From the NCBI RefSeq assembly GCF_958979055.1, contig NC_084894.1, positions 25,203,616 to 25,267,615 of the forward strand: a stretch of DNA of 64,000 bases, in the 5' to 3' direction. Position 1 is the stretch's first letter, and every line of letters begins with the position of its first letter. The notes beneath the pieces are model-generated. The model made no database searches and was not told where the DNA came from. It was given only the letters and a program-made list of their open reading frames with translations. Positions 45,891-59,600 of this stretch are shown piece by piece. The position numbers and the translations under genes were made by a program. Source of the stretch: Alnus glutinosa. Its lineage: Eukaryota; Streptophyta; Magnoliopsida; Fagales; Betulaceae.

Positions 45891-46235
45891 GACGTCGTTT
45901 GCTATTATTGAATCTGGTCCATTTATTTTCTAACAGCAGATGTGCTGTGATTTTTTAACAGGAAGCCGGATCCATAGTAATAAACCCCTCACCCACGGGA
46001 GCCGGATCAAATGGATCCTTACCAGCTAATATAGAGGTATAGAATTCGTTCATCAAAATAATTAATAAAATAAAAATATTACATATATTAATAAATAAAT
46101 TCTACATCATTTTAATAAGGTTCTTTTTAAAAAAATTTAAGCATAAATAGTAATTTTTTATTTTTAATATATAATATTTTTCATGCACAAAACAATTTAA
46201 ATTCAAAAAATTTCAAAATCTATAATTTTAAAGAA

Positions 46236-46417
46236 ATAGTAAATCCGTGCTGCTCAGTGCTCTGTTAGCCAAGGACTGCCTCGATTTCCCAAACAGCAAG
46301 CATCCAAATCCCGCAGGAAAAAGCGATCAAACAAAGTCCAAAAGGCCAAAGTTGGCCTCCTAAAGTCGTGCCATCGACATGATTACTCCAAGTTTAAATC
46401 TTCGTCACTGCATACGC
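46236..46417 (+). promoter_or_regulatory. Orphan UGT promoter relic
   Basis: Blocks TTTCCCAAACAGCAAGCATC, CAGGAAAAAGCGATCAAACA, GATTACTCCAAG and TCTTCGTCACTGCATACGC (46399-46417) follow in the order seen upstream of copy E. No UGT coding sequence follows. The sequence then runs into AT-rich DNA. Confidence 0.75.
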
Positions 46418-47489
46418 ATGTGATGTCTATAATTTTTCTTAAATTTAAAGAAAAAATGTAAAATAATTTATATGTTTACCTATTTACAAAGTAAGGTGAG
46501 TGTAAGAGCATTCTCATTTAATTATGTATATTTTAATTTAAAATAATTAATTAAAATTCACTTTATCTAGTTTAGTTAATAAATCTTAAAAGGTATTCTT
46601 CATCTAATAATTTAAATTTTTTATATTTTATTAAAATAAGTATTTTTACAATTAAATAATCTTTTAATTATAAAAAAAGAAAAAAAAGAAGACAAAATAT
46701 GAAATAAAAACAAAAGGCCAAAGAAAAACAATAAAATAATTTTAGATATGTGAATAGAGTTGCACTATTCACAAATGGATCTACTCAATGGATCTACTCT
46801 AGCTTTTGTTTAGATAATCTAATGGAGTGAATTTTTTAGGTTTTTATTATTTATTCTAGCCTAAGGTAAAAATAGATAATCGGATGTGAATGCTCTAAGA
46901 GACCGTTTATAAAATCTACTTAACCGGATAAGTAGTTGGACAACTCAATTTTTATTTTTGGCAGGTGAGTCTCATAAGTAGTCTCTTACAATCACCTAAA
47001 ATATACTTTTTTAAAAATGTATAATTTTAAAAATTAAATTACAATTTTAAAGGCGAACAACGTTTTTAAATTACGCTATTAAATCGCAAATACAAAACGA
47101 CCTTAAAATCAGTGCACCAGCGTGAATATATTTGGAGGAAGTACCCCTTAAGCTTCAATGTGGACATTACTTTGATGGAAGTGTGAAAAGAAGAGAAGGC
47201 CCACTGCATCAAAGCGGGCTTTAATTGGAAAGCCGAGGGCTTTGGTTCCCCCTGGCCTCTCCATCAATCTCTGTCGTGCCAACTGGCGAACTCCCAAAAT
47301 AATTCGCATGATTCAAGACCATACGTTTGTCCACTTGAAACACTTTCTGCTGCAATGTCATAATAATAGAGGGCATGCAATCCTTTGTCGGCAAAATTAC
47401 TCTAGATGGGTGAGAACTAAGCCCAATACTTTTGGATAGAAATTTTCATTCATTTTGAGGCCCGAATTGATTAGGCCATAAATGTAAGA
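46418..47489. other. Intergenic, no gene seen
   Basis: AT-rich. A stretch around 46900-47110 (GACCGTTTATAAAATC ... AAATCGCAAATACAAAACG) looks like a decayed hAT-like MITE. A short open frame at 47242-47439 is unassigned. Confidence 0.35.
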
Positions 47490-47507
47490 GAACTGTCTCT
47501 TGTTATA

Positions 47508-47508
<1 letters not shown>

Positions 47509-47558
<50 letters not shown>
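47509..47558. repeat. (AT)n microsatellite
   Basis: About 25 AT units in the left LTR remnant. Confidence 0.9.
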
Positions 47559-47561
<3 letters not shown>

Positions 47562-48242
47562 TTCAATACAATCTAGTCTTTAATATATTTCTACTCTCTC
47601 TTCCGCTCTTTCTCTCTTTCACATATATTCTCTATTTCATAATTTATTTTAACATGGTATTAGAGCTTATTTTGATCCCTCTTTTCGATTTATTTTTGCC
47701 TATTTTGTTGTGATCTGTGGCTCAATTCATTGCCGAAACTTGGCACAATATGGTTTGGCCATTCATAGGATTAATAGCTAATTTCTGTTTCCGACCATCA
47801 TTGGAAGTTGCGGTTTGGCCCCTAATGGGATTAACAGATATTCTTTCAGCCTTTTGGCACAATGTGGTTTGGCCCTTCACAGGATTGACAGTTAGTTACC
47901 GTTCTCCGACCATCATTGTCAATTGCGGCTTAGCCCCTAACGGGATTAACGGCTTGTCTTCGTTCTCTGGCGGTCACTTTCAGCCTTTCTCGCTGGCATC
48001 GTTTTAATCCAACCATTAACTTCGGCTGCATTTAAATCTGGCTAATAATTTCAAACTCAAGGTTCCAGAATCTTCCACCTTGAGTTTGAGGGGGGATGTT
48101 CGAATATATTATTGCCTTTCTTATTAGGATTGTTAGAATATATTATTGTCTTTCCTATTATAATTTATTCCATATCTTAATTACTCTAAGGTTTTTTTGT
48201 CACTACTCATAGCCTCTCTATATATAGAGGTCTCTTGTAATA

Positions 48243-48311
<69 letters not shown>
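48243..48311. repeat. (AT)n microsatellite
   Basis: About 34 AT units in the right LTR of the same element. Confidence 0.9.
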
Positions 48312-48314
<3 letters not shown>

Positions 48315-48379
48315 CCGCTCTCTCTTCCGCTCCTTCTTTCTTTCACATATATTCTCTATTTCATATATTTATTTTAACA

Positions 48380-49444
<1,065 letters not shown>

Positions 49445-49745
49445 TTTGATTTTATAGAATTTTAAGAATTTTATAATTTTATGAATGATATTTTTGTCAT
49501 TATAGGACATTGACACTGTTTGGTAATTCATGAAAGACATTGAGACAATTAATAATTAGGAGTACATTAAAAATTGAATGATTGTTTAAAGAGATATGTG
49601 AATTTTTTATTTTTTATTTTTTTTTATAATTATTGTCTTTATGCTTTTCTAGATAAGAATAGTGATGGATTTGACTTTTTCAGTATGGTTAGTCATTAAT
49701 TTTTCATAATCACGTTATGAGAAAATAGGATTCAAGATTGGGATT

Positions 49746-50627
49746 GAGAAATGCTATAGGTACTTACAAACCTTTACAAATGGAGATTTACAAACTGAGG
49801 TAGAGTCTATGTAGCATTTTGACATCATTCTTTTTTTCTTTTTTCTTTTTTTAAAAAAATCATTGTTCTTTCTAGAAAGCACCGAGGCTCTCTGTCGCCG
49901 GATCTCTGTGGCCATGGCCGTTCTCCCCTCTCGCCAGCCCAAGAAATCCAGCACGCCGGCCGTTATCCCCTCTCCTGAGCTCCAGTCGCGGCCGTCCATG
50001 GCCTTTGGGAATGGACGCGCCTCTGATCCGAAGCCCCTCCCGAGTGGGTTGCCGACCTGATCCCCTCGCCCTTTACCATCTATGTCAACGCTTTCACCGG
50101 AGAGGGTGGCAGATGCGCGCGACAAGGCCGGCTCGGTGGATGGTGGCGAGGCACAGATCAGCGACATGGGCTTTTGTAGTGCTTCCGGCATCCTTTGTCG
50201 TGGGTCGACGCCACAGGGAGGTGGCGCAGAGGTTGGTAGCTCCACGATCTGGATAATGCCGGTGGAGTGGTGCTTTGGATTTGGATTTTCGGTTGGGGGT
50301 GGGTTTGTTTCTGGGTATTTGAGTGGATGGGTATTTTGGCAGTTGCAATTTGCTGTCTTCTGGTGGGTTAGGTGCTTGTGTCTTCCGATGGGGTGGGTTT
50401 CTTGCAATAGGCTGGACTGTGGGAGCATGGAGATGGTGGGTTTCCGGCCGGTGTGCTTAGTTCAACCGAACTCCATCCTATTTGTCTATGTTTTTTAATT
50501 GATGAAACACCAATCTTACTGGAATCTTACGTGTTTAAGTTTTTTAATTGATAAAATGCCACATAGACTCCACCTTAGTTTGTAAACCTCTTTTTGTAAA
50601 GGTTTGTAAGTACCTCTAGCATTTCTC
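49746..50627. mobile_element. Pack-MULE-like element with GC-rich cargo
   Basis: Exact 9-bp duplication ATTGGGATT (49737-49745 and 50628-50636). Inverted ends of about 80 bp start GAGAAATGCTATAGGTACTT and, inverted, GAGAAATGCTAGAGGTACTT. The 700-bp inside is GC-rich (about 49870-50460), with long open frames on both strands, e.g. 49754-50428 minus and 50082-50498 plus, none recognised. End sequence and composition resemble 27507-28445 but the cargo differs. This is what repeated capture by one MULE family produces. Confidence 0.9.
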
Positions 50628-50819
50628 ATTGGGATTTGTTACAATTTGATAAACGATTTGCAACCCAAGATGAGGCCCACTACCTGAGCAAGTATTTAAA
50701 AAGCTCGAGTCCCAACAATTTCAATGCCTTGCAACACAATCCATCTGCCCCAATTAATAAGGAATTATTGCATTTCAAGGAGACTAAAAAATCAGATCCC
50801 CAACAATTTATTTAAAATT

Positions 50820-51070
50820 ATAGAGCTCATTGGTTTATGCGATTTTTTTTTATATTATATTCTACTATTTTTATTATATTCAAAATTGTGAATAATGAGA
50901 AAATTTGTTTTCTGAAATTATGTTTGGATGGTATGGAGAATCTGAAACAAATTAGAAAAAAGTTGGATAAAAATTGACTAGAATTTTAATTAAAAAAATA
51001 ACCCAAACATATTTTTGAAAAATAATAAAATATAATAAAAAAACAAGTGTTACCAAACATGCCCATAATT
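50820..51070. mobile_element. Decayed hAT-like MITE
   Basis: Left CTCATTGGTTTATGCG and right inverted GGCATGTTTGGTAACACTTG ends around AT-rich DNA with CCAAACATA words. Limits are approximate. Confidence 0.35.
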
Positions 51071-51119
51071 TCTTGTTTCAACTGCATAAAAAATGCTACC
51101 TATTAAAAATAGGACATGT

Positions 51120-51289
51120 TACCCTCCTCTTTTGAAACAGTCACAGTGAGAACCCCATTGTGCATCGAGCCTCGCATCGTCAGGGACCTCGAACCTGCTC
51201 ATGAACTTGCAGCTCTCGACGCTCACCTGGATCACTTCGTCATCTTAGAGCTCTACCAACACGTCGTCGTTCATGAACCCCGAAAGAGA
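51120..51289 (-). pseudogene. Small heat-shock pseudogene, C-terminal half
   Basis: The minus strand reads SLSGFMNDDVLVEL, a stop, DDEVIQVS, then SCKFMSRFEVPDDARLDA and a damaged end matching the GVLTV region. This is the alpha-crystallin core of a small heat-shock protein more distant from the two intact genes. Its N-terminal half lies at 53688-53922, beyond an LTR element. Confidence 0.75.
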
Positions 51290-53687
51290 TGACGTAGCGA
51301 AACGCAATAGAATGATTGAGAAGCTGTGTTCTCAATTCACAAATTCAACAAATGCGTTGAAGGAGAAACCTGTATTCTTATTGATAATCAAAATTGTCTC
51401 TTCCAATACAATTTTTTCAAACTTATAGTAAAAATCCTACGGCTACAAAAAGAAATAAAATCTTCTAAGACTGGAAATAAAACAAATAAGCATAATATGG
51501 AAATACTTGATGCCAAAAGATATTTTCAAATTAATAAAAATACTTAGTGCCAAAGGAAAACCATATTAGGGAAAAATATAATAACTATAATACTATTTGA
51601 CGACTAAGAAAATATAACTATGGGGATTTTCTAAAAGAGGATTCAGGAGATTTCTCAATAGTCTCTTATTTCCTTCTTGGTCTTTAACTTGTTGCTAGTT
51701 GACAAATCAGAAAATCTTCTAGCCTTATTATTTGGAAATCTTCTAGTTGTATTGGTCGGGACAATCGAGTCGCATTAATCAAGCTCAGGATACTCTAGCC
51801 GTCTCAGCCTCAGGATACTCTAGTCGTCTCGGCCTCGAGATACTATAGCCGTCTCGACCTCGGAATACTCTAGTCGTCTTGGCCTCAAGATACGCTTGTC
51901 GTCTCGGCCTCGGACGGTCCTACATCAGGCTCCTTCACTTTAGAAAAACTTGTCCATGAGTTTCCGATCATGTATTGAGGCTTATCTGGGGGATGGGACT
52001 TGAGCAATTCACCAATGTTGATCTTCTTTGTCCATCGAAACGGTACACACTTATTCCCCTTCAATCTACTATTGGCTTCAAATGGGAATTGGAATTATTG
52101 CCTCTACATCAGCATTGTGTTACTTTTCAAAGGAACTTTGGCCTTGACAAGTTTGTATTTGGACAGCATCCGCGACGTCTTTTTCTGCTTCCATTTAACC
52201 CTCCAATCAGCAAAGTGAGAAAGACGTCCTAGCCTCCTTCACACCATTGGTAAACCATGTATGGCCAAAGGACACATGGTTTGTTTTTTGTCTCTTTGTT
52301 GTGGTGCGAGTGACAATTGCTGCAAAACACAAGTGACATGATCATCTTTATTAGATTTGGAAAACTCACATCCAACATAATCACCATGTTTTTTAGTGTG
52401 AATCACATTATCTTCTCCACTCGGATCTACATTCTCTTTTGTCGCAATTATGATGACGGTGTCCTTTTGCATTTTGGCCTCCTTGCCCCTTCTGTGGCAC
52501 TTCCTCTAAAATTTTCTTCTTATCGGTTTTCTTTTATTTTCCGCTATCTTTAATGGGAACCGCTACCTCCTCCACTGCAATTATTATTGGGGGTGCGCAG
52601 GTGGGGCTATTGTCATTAGCGCTCTTGCTTTGAGGTGGTTCAATTGGGTAGGTTGGGAAGTAGCTGCTGCTTCTGCCTCCCAGAACTCGGTTGGTAGGCG
52701 ATAATTGTCACTAAGATAGTGGTGAATGCATGGGTTGCTACTGGCCTTGTTCCCGAGCTGGATGATTGTGATAGCATGAATTTCTACCCCAATCGCAACT
52801 CCTTCTTCATGGTAGAATTAACAGCTTGTGGTGTAGGACCACGACCAACAACTGGTCGGCCATGAGCCATCTCGTCGACGCAATTCCAATTGTGATAATG
52901 ATGCCTTTTGCTACCAAGCCCAAGCCAAGCGATGTTTTGTTGCATCTTCTGCATCTCGTGTTCAATACGTTCAAACCGCTAATCATGAGTATGGACAACT
53001 GCCCAAAGGGCCTACACTCCACATTCTTCATCGTCAGAGTGGTTACTTACGTTTCCGTCATTTGCCATCAAACCAGGATGGTCAAGGCTCTGATACCAGT
53101 TGACGTAGCGAAAAGCGATAAACTTGATTGAAAAGTTGTGTTCTCAATTCACAAATTCAACAAACACGTTGAAGGAGAAAACTATATTCTTATTGATAAT
53201 CAAAATTATCTCTTCCAATACAATTATTCCAAACTTATAGTAAAAACCCTTCGACTATGAAAGGAAATAAAATCCTCTAAAAAACAAATAAGCATAATAT
53301 GAAAATACTTGATGTCAAAGGAAAACCATATTAGGAAAAATATAACAACTATAATACCAATTGACGACTAAGAAAATATAAATATAGGGATTTTATAAAA
53401 GATGAATCAGGAGGTTTGTCAACAGTCTTTTTTTTTTTTTTCCTTTCTTGGTCTTTAACTTGTTGGCAGTTGACAAATCAGAAAATCTTCTAGCCTTATT
53501 ATTTGAAAATCCTTATTATTCGGAAATCTTTTAGTTGTATTGGTCGAGACAATCGAGCCGCATTAATCGAGCTCAGAATACTCTAGCCGTCTCGGCCTCG
53601 GGATACTCTAGCCATCTCAGCCTCGAAATACTCTAGTCATCTTGGCCTCGGGATACTCTAACCGTCTCGACCTCGGGATGCTCTACA
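51290..53687 (-). mobile_element. LTR retroelement inserted in a heat-shock pseudogene (broken)
   Basis: Direct LTRs 51290-51924 and 53101-53687, both beginning TGACGTAGCG and ending CTACA or TACA. The primer site TGGTATCAGAGCC on the minus strand (53086-53098) adjoins the right LTR, so the element runs on the minus strand. Each LTR carries about five copies of a 25-bp unit (GGATACTCTAGCCGTCTCGG). About 1.2 kb inside has only a faint gag-like segment. AAGAGA lies at both outer edges, a probable target duplication. Family (copia or gypsy) unsettled. Confidence 0.8.
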
Positions 53688-53922
53688 TTAAGAGAAGCCT
53701 TCAGCACGTGGGCTCTTCGGGTCTCCCTCCAGTCGACCCTGGTATTCAGCGAGGTTCATAATAGGGAGTGAGGAAAGAGCGTGGAAAGTGGAAGGGAAAG
53801 GCAAATCGCTGAATGGGTCCCAAAGGTGGTTCTCTCGGAAGCTCAGGCCAGGAAGGTGCCCAGCCTCTGGAGGAGGGGTTGGACACACTGCGCTCTTGCT
53901 CATTGTACGGGACGATTGACAT
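53688..53922 (-). pseudogene. Small heat-shock pseudogene, N-terminal half
   Basis: Starts at 53922 with MSIVPYNEQERSVSNPSSRG and, in another frame, gives FRENHLWDPFSDLPFPSTF and EYQGRLEGDPKSPRAEGFS. The last matches the NTR.DW.ETP.AHVFKA segment of class I proteins. One frameshift lies between. The half-gene ends exactly at the LTR element. Confidence 0.75.
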
Positions 53923-54159
53923 CTTTGCCAAATTACCCACAGATTTGAGAGTTCAGTTTGGGATTTCAGTGTTTGCTTAACGCACCTTCGCGTATTTCTA
54001 CTTTCTAGCACTTTCGCCTAGTGTAGGCAGGCTTTTGAAGCCCTGAGAAGCCACCCAACGATCCAATGGGCTTTAGACGTTTTTTTCTTTTCTTTCTAGA
54101 AAGAGAAGGCTACTAGCTCTTCTCCTCATTAATCATATATATATATATATATATATATA

Positions 54160-54342
54160 GAGTAATGATTCACTATCACCTAAATATACAATTTTTCACC
54201 ATCTTGTCTATGTGGCAAGGTGATCACCTACCTTAATTTATTTTTAAAAAATAAAAAAACTCAAAAAGTAGTGGGGGACCACCTTGCCACATAGGTAAGG
54301 TGGTGAAAAGTTGTATATTTGGGTGGCATTGAATCATTATTC
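54160..54342. mobile_element. MULE-type MITE
   Basis: Inverted arms of about 68 bp starting GAGTAATGATTCACTATCAC and, inverted, GAATAATGATTCAATGCCAC. Flanked by ATATATATA on both sides, which fits a 9-bp duplication but is low-complexity. 183 bp, the same length as the MITEs at 31067 and 37295. Confidence 0.75.
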
Positions 54343-55800
54343 ATATATATATATCATATTGACTCGTGTTTTAAGTGGATTATTCTTTTAATTTTTAAAA
54401 GTGGTTAATGTAATAACCACATAAAATAGGCTATGTCAACTAGCCTAACAATGGATGTAAAAAAAAAAAAATGTATATTTCGAATAGGGATGGAATCCTA
54501 CAATTCTCCAATTCCTGAAATCAGGCAGAAAGATGTGAGAGGGTCCTAATGAGCACAGAATAGTAAAAGCTTTATGTTCGAGCATATATAGGCTCATTTG
54601 CTGAGCAAACTACTTGAACAAATGAGCCCATGCTCGCCCCTACAATTTTCTCTACTCCTGCGCTTTGAAAAAGAATGTAAGGGATTTAAAATAAGAGTGA
54701 GGAGTAATTCTAATTTCTATATATCATTTTTTTTTATATATCCACCAAAGCTAATGTGGTGTGATCTCCCACCAAAGAAACTCATTTTCAAGCACAAAAT
54801 GTTATTGTAGGCCACGCCACATCAAAAATTGAGGGAATAAAAGGTGAATAAAATGATAGTACATAGAAATTAATCGTGATGATCTTATGAGGAATAGAAA
54901 ATAAGTTTAGGATTCAAGGTCCAAGACTCAGTCAAATTAAAGGCCCAATGTTACATGAACCCAAAAGGCCCCAAAGGAGGGTAAAATATGGGATCTCTCT
55001 CCTCTTAGAAACTCATGAAGTCCTCTCTAAGAAGAATTCTCTCCCCCATTTCTCCCACTTTCAGTCAAAAATATTGACTTGACTGCATGTCGGAAGCTCC
55101 CAACTTGGCCACAAGCTGTTGCCACTCCAGTAGTTCCCTTCTTGTTCATCCCAATCCCAACTTGCGAAATTTGATATCATCATATTCAAACACAAATCTT
55201 TATACTCATTTATCCAAATTATATTCTCAACTTTGGGTTTTTCGTGTTAATTACTATAACTAAATTTTGGCTAAAAGAACATCAATTTTCAGACCAGGCA
55301 GCAGTTGGCTGCATAAATCAAGGGATATTGCCGTTATTGGTATATCAAGGGATATAGCCATTACTTGTTTCCTTATTTTCTTCCCTCATGTAATCTTAGC
55401 ATATCTCCTAAGATCTCTCTTTGTAATCGATCAATAAATTGGATAGAAGAATCATGTGCATTGTATTTTTGTTCCTGACATATAAAGTCTTGGTTTAAAC
55501 TTAGGGTGCCGTTGACTTTGTTAGAAATTTGAAATGCAGACACTAATTGAAGGTTTAAATCAAAAGATATATTCTTCTTGTATGCATAACGATATCAGTA
55601 TTTGTCTGAGCATTTAATATCGATCACAACCCGTCTTGCTGCAACCTTTGCCTCTATCTCTACTTTGGGGTCTACATCTCAAATTCAAACTGATTTACAT
55701 GTTTTCTATTGAATACGCCTTTCAGCTTAATCTTAGGCCCTGGCTTACCTTTTGTGGACGAAAGAGACGAAGGTAGTTCGGCATGTAACCTACATCTAAG
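54343..55800. other. Intergenic; possible solo LTR inside
   Basis: No gene seen. Around 55290-55460 the sequence CTCATGTAATCTTAGC ... TGTAATCGATCAATAAA has an LTR-like poly(A)-signal layout, too weak to call. Confidence 0.35.
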
Positions 55801-55824
55801 TTAAAATTTGAAGAAAAAAAAAAC

Positions 55825-56370
55825 ATATTTAATCCGTAAGTTTTTATCTTATTTGAATTTAGTCATTGAGTTTTTAATTTCAAGAATATGGTCCTTATAT
55901 TTTGCACAAATTTTAAATAGGCTCATCTGTCATTTTTCTTTTCTCAAAATTAATAGTTTGTCATATTTTATGTGTGTCTCAGTTGATACATCAGCGTACA
56001 TATCAGCACCTAATATCAATGTCACATCATTAAGCACCAAGTCATCCATAGAAAAAAAAAGAAAAAAAAAAAAAAAAAAAAAGATCAAACTTTAGAAACA
56101 AATAAACCTTCTTCTTCGTCATCCTAATCTTCTAGATTTGTAACATTAGATGGAAAATCGTTAACTTTGATATTGACATTGACATTGTATTGAGTGCTAA
56201 CATAAACCCTACAATGTCAAATGAAAACACATATGACAAATGATATTGACGATAAAATAATATAGGAATCAATTTAAAACTTTTGACAAACTTAAGAACC
56301 TTATTTTTTAAATTAAAAACTTAATAACTAAATCCAAAACAATTAATAACTTAGGAGCTAAATATATTTT
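55825..56370. mobile_element. Palindromic repeat upstream of UGT copy E
   Basis: ATATTTAATCCGTAAGTTTT at the left pairs with inverted ATATTTAGCTCCTAAGTTAT at the right, each followed by GATTTAG/GAATTTAG and AGTTTTTA. Looser than the intronic element at 20001-20520 but similar in style. Confidence 0.45.
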
Positions 56371-56384
56371 TCCCTTGCAACTTT

Positions 56385-56605
56385 ATAATCCAAAATTGCT
56401 TTGATTTCCCCAAACGGCAGCATCCAAAATTCTAAATCCCGCCAGGAAAAAGCGAGCAAACATAAGCCAAAAGTTGGCCTACTTTTATTCGTGGAATCAG
56501 TACGATTACTCCAAGAACTATAGACCTTCGTCATTGCATACGCATGTGACATGTCTAAGATTTTTCTTCAATTTAAAGGTGCAAACTCTGTGTTTGCGTG
56601 TGTCT
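56385..56605 (+). promoter_or_regulatory. Promoter and 5' UTR of UGT copy E, cut by copia
   Basis: Contains CCCCAAACGGCAGCATCC, CAGGAAAAAGCGAGCAAACA, CCTTCGTCATTGCATACGC (56525-56543) and TTTAAAGGTGCAAACTCTGT, in the order seen before copy C. The copia LTR begins at 56606. The coding part resumes 5.2 kb away at 61800. Confidence 0.8.
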
Positions 56606-59600
56606 TGAAAGGATTTACGCAAGGTTGATTTCAACAGCAGCAAAAAGCTTTGCTTTGATGACTTTCGAATATATATTAAGACATGTACAGCACACTATTA
56701 TATAATATTAGTATACAAGAGAGAAAAGAATAAAGTAGCATTTGCTAGGGACACGCGTGGGAATCTTGTCGAACAGCAGTGGGTTGTGGTGCAGTATGGG
56801 CACTTGAGGTAAACTAACATTTGTTAGGTACACGCATGGGAATCTTGTCTAACAGCAACGTGTCTATGTGATTTGCTGGAGTGATTGGTGGGGTATATTC
56901 TAACAGCCCCCCGCAAGCTGAAGGGGGTACGGAGACAACCTTAAGCTTGTTTCGGAGGAAGCAAAATCGGGCAGAAGTGAGTCCTTTGGTGAAGACATCG
57001 GCCAGTTGGTCATGAGTAGAGATGAATTTAACAAGAATATCTTTATTAACCACCTTCTCACGAACGAAATGATAGTCGACTTCGATGTGCTTGGTGCGGG
57101 CATGATAGACGGGGTTGGAGGCGAGAGCAAGAGCTCCAATGTTGTCACACCAGATTGTAGGAGGAACGGGGAGTGAGATGCGGAGATCCTTGAGTAACAT
57201 GCGAAGCCAATAAACTTCAGTGGTGACAACAGCCAGGGCGCGATATTCAGCTTCCGTGCTAGAGCGAGCCACGACGGGTTGTTTCTTGGCACACCAAGAG
57301 ACAAGGCAGGGACCGAGGAAGACTCCAAATCCGGTTGTGGAGCGTCTACTGTCCGGATCACCAGCCCAATCGAAGTCACAGAACGCTTCGAGAGTAAGGG
57401 AACCTTTGCGGAACAAGAGGCCATGATCAACACTGCCTTTGAGGTAGCGTAACACGCGCTTGGCAGCAACCCAGTGGTCTGAGGTAGGGGAATGCATGAA
57501 CTGACATAATTGATTGACGGAGTAGGCAATGTCAGGTCGAGTAATGGTGCAGTATTGTAGAGCACCCACAACTTGACGATAGGTGGTAGTATCCGGATCA
57601 GATAGAGGATCACCGATGGAAGCCGAGAGTTTAGAGCCAGAGATGGAAGGAGCACTGTAAGGTTTAGCGCCAGCCATGGAGGAATTATGGAGAAGGTCGA
57701 TGATATATTTGGATTGCCGAATGTGGAGGCCAGTGGAATCACGATGAGCTTGCATGCCAAGGAAAAAGCCAAGATCTCCAAGGTCCTTCATAGCGAAGAC
57801 CGATTGTAGCTGCTTGATAATGGAGTGTAGGACAGTGGTGTCGGTACCTGTGATCAAAATATCATCAACATATACCAAAAGATATAAGGTAACAGAAGAG
57901 TGAAAATATATAAATAGTGAAGTGTCAACAGAGGAAGAGTGAAAGCCAAGCTCAAATAGAGCTTGAGACAACCGGGTGAACCAGGCCCTAGGAGCTTGTT
58001 TGAGGCCGTAGATGGCCTTGTGTAATTTGCAGACATGGTGGGGATGAGCAGCGTCAACAAAGCCCCGAGGCTGTTCCATAAAAACGTCTTCGGTTAAGTG
58101 TCCATGGAGGAAGGCATTTGACACATCCAGCTGACGGATACACCAATTGAAGTGGACAGCAAGAGCAAGGACTACACGGATGGTGGTGGATTTGATGACA
58201 GGGCTAAATGTTTCAGTAAAATCAACCCCACTTCTTTGATCAAAACCTTTGGCAACTAACCGAGCTTTGAACCGCTCAACGGAACCGTCTTGCTTACGTT
58301 TGACCTTGTAAACCCATTTGTTTCGAACAATGTTCTGATTCCGGGGTCGCGGGCATAGGGACCAAGTACCGTTAGCAAGGAGGGCATCAAACTCAAGGCC
58401 CATGGTAGCTCTCCATTCCGGGGATGTGACAGCTTGGGTGTAACAGGAGGGTTCAATTGGGCTGACCACACTGGTTAAGGCTCGAAGAGGATGACGGGTG
58501 GAGTAAAAGAGCTTATAGCTAGAGAAGTCTTTTGGACGTAGAGAACCAGTTTGAAACCTGGTGACCATAGTATGGGGGGGAGGAGGAGTGGGAGCCAAAC
58601 AAACAGGGGAAGGTAGAGCAGGGGGAGTTATAACAGGAGAGGTAACTAAAGGCATGGAGGAAGAAGAGTCATTAGAAGTGGGAGAGCAAGTGGTAGCAGT
58701 GGAGGGAGGGGAAAGTGGAGGAATGGGAGAGGGGGTGACACGGTGTGAGGGTGAAGAAGGAGAAGTAGGATCAACAGAGGAAGTGGAAGCCAGGCTAGGT
58801 TCAGATGAGGTGGGATTGGCTTGGAGGCCTGGAGGGATAGTATCTGCAAGAATTAAAATGGGGCTCAGAACAGGGGAGGAGGTAGCAGGGGAATGGTTGG
58901 GAGCGGGTATTTTGGCAGGGAATGTGGATTCGTCAAAGACAACATGGCGGGTGATGAACACTTTGTTGGAGATGGGGTCAAGACACCGATACCCCTTGTA
59001 GTTCATGCCATAGCCCAAAAAGATACACCTTTTGCTGCGAAACATCAACTTGTGAGAAGCATAAGGACGTAACAGAGGAAAACATAAACAGCCAAAGGAG
59101 CGAAGTAAAGAATAATCAGGTATTTGCTGAAATAACATAAAGTAAGGAGAGCAATGATTTAATAATGGTGTAGGTAAACGATTAATTAAAAATGTAGCAG
59201 TAAGAAATGATTCTACCCAAAAAGACTGTGGAAGGCCAGATTGGGCAAGCAAAGAGAGGCCCATCTCCACAACATGGCGGTGTTTACGTTCTGCAAGTCC
59301 ATTCTGTTGAGCCGTGTAGGGGCAGCTAATGCGATGAAAAATACCATTGGTCTCTAAAAAGGAGGTGAATTGTTTGGAAAGAAACTCACCACCCCCATCG
59401 GACTGCAATTGCTTAATCTGAGTAGAGAATTGATTTTCTACTAAAGATTTAAATTTCATAAAAGAAGTAAAGACATCAGATTTTTGAGAAAGAGGATACA
59501 ACCATGAGTATCTAGAAAAATCATCAATAAAAATTACATAATATCGAAAACCACTTAACGAGACAACCGGGGAGCACCATACATCGGTGTGAATTAATTG

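Larger units (their letters stand above)
47490..48379 (+). mobile_element. Short copia-type LTR element (broken)
   Basis: An LTR end at 47654 is followed by primer site TGGTATTAGAGC (47655-47666). A purine tract GAGTTTGAGGGGGGA ends at 48096. A 3' LTR runs 48097-48379. The left LTR is incomplete. About 440 bp inside holds two copies of a roughly 125-bp unit (GTTTGGCC..AGGATT..CCGACCATCATT) and no protein. Both LTRs carry long AT runs. Confidence 0.65.

Noticed and set aside
47242-47439. 65-codon frame resembling a small plant gene
   Set aside because: No homologous motif and unremarkable composition. Likely chance.
49754-50428. Open frame of 224 codons on the minus strand
   Set aside because: It spans the MULE end and its GC-rich cargo. 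GC-rich DNA opens frames on several strands here, and no domain is recognisable.
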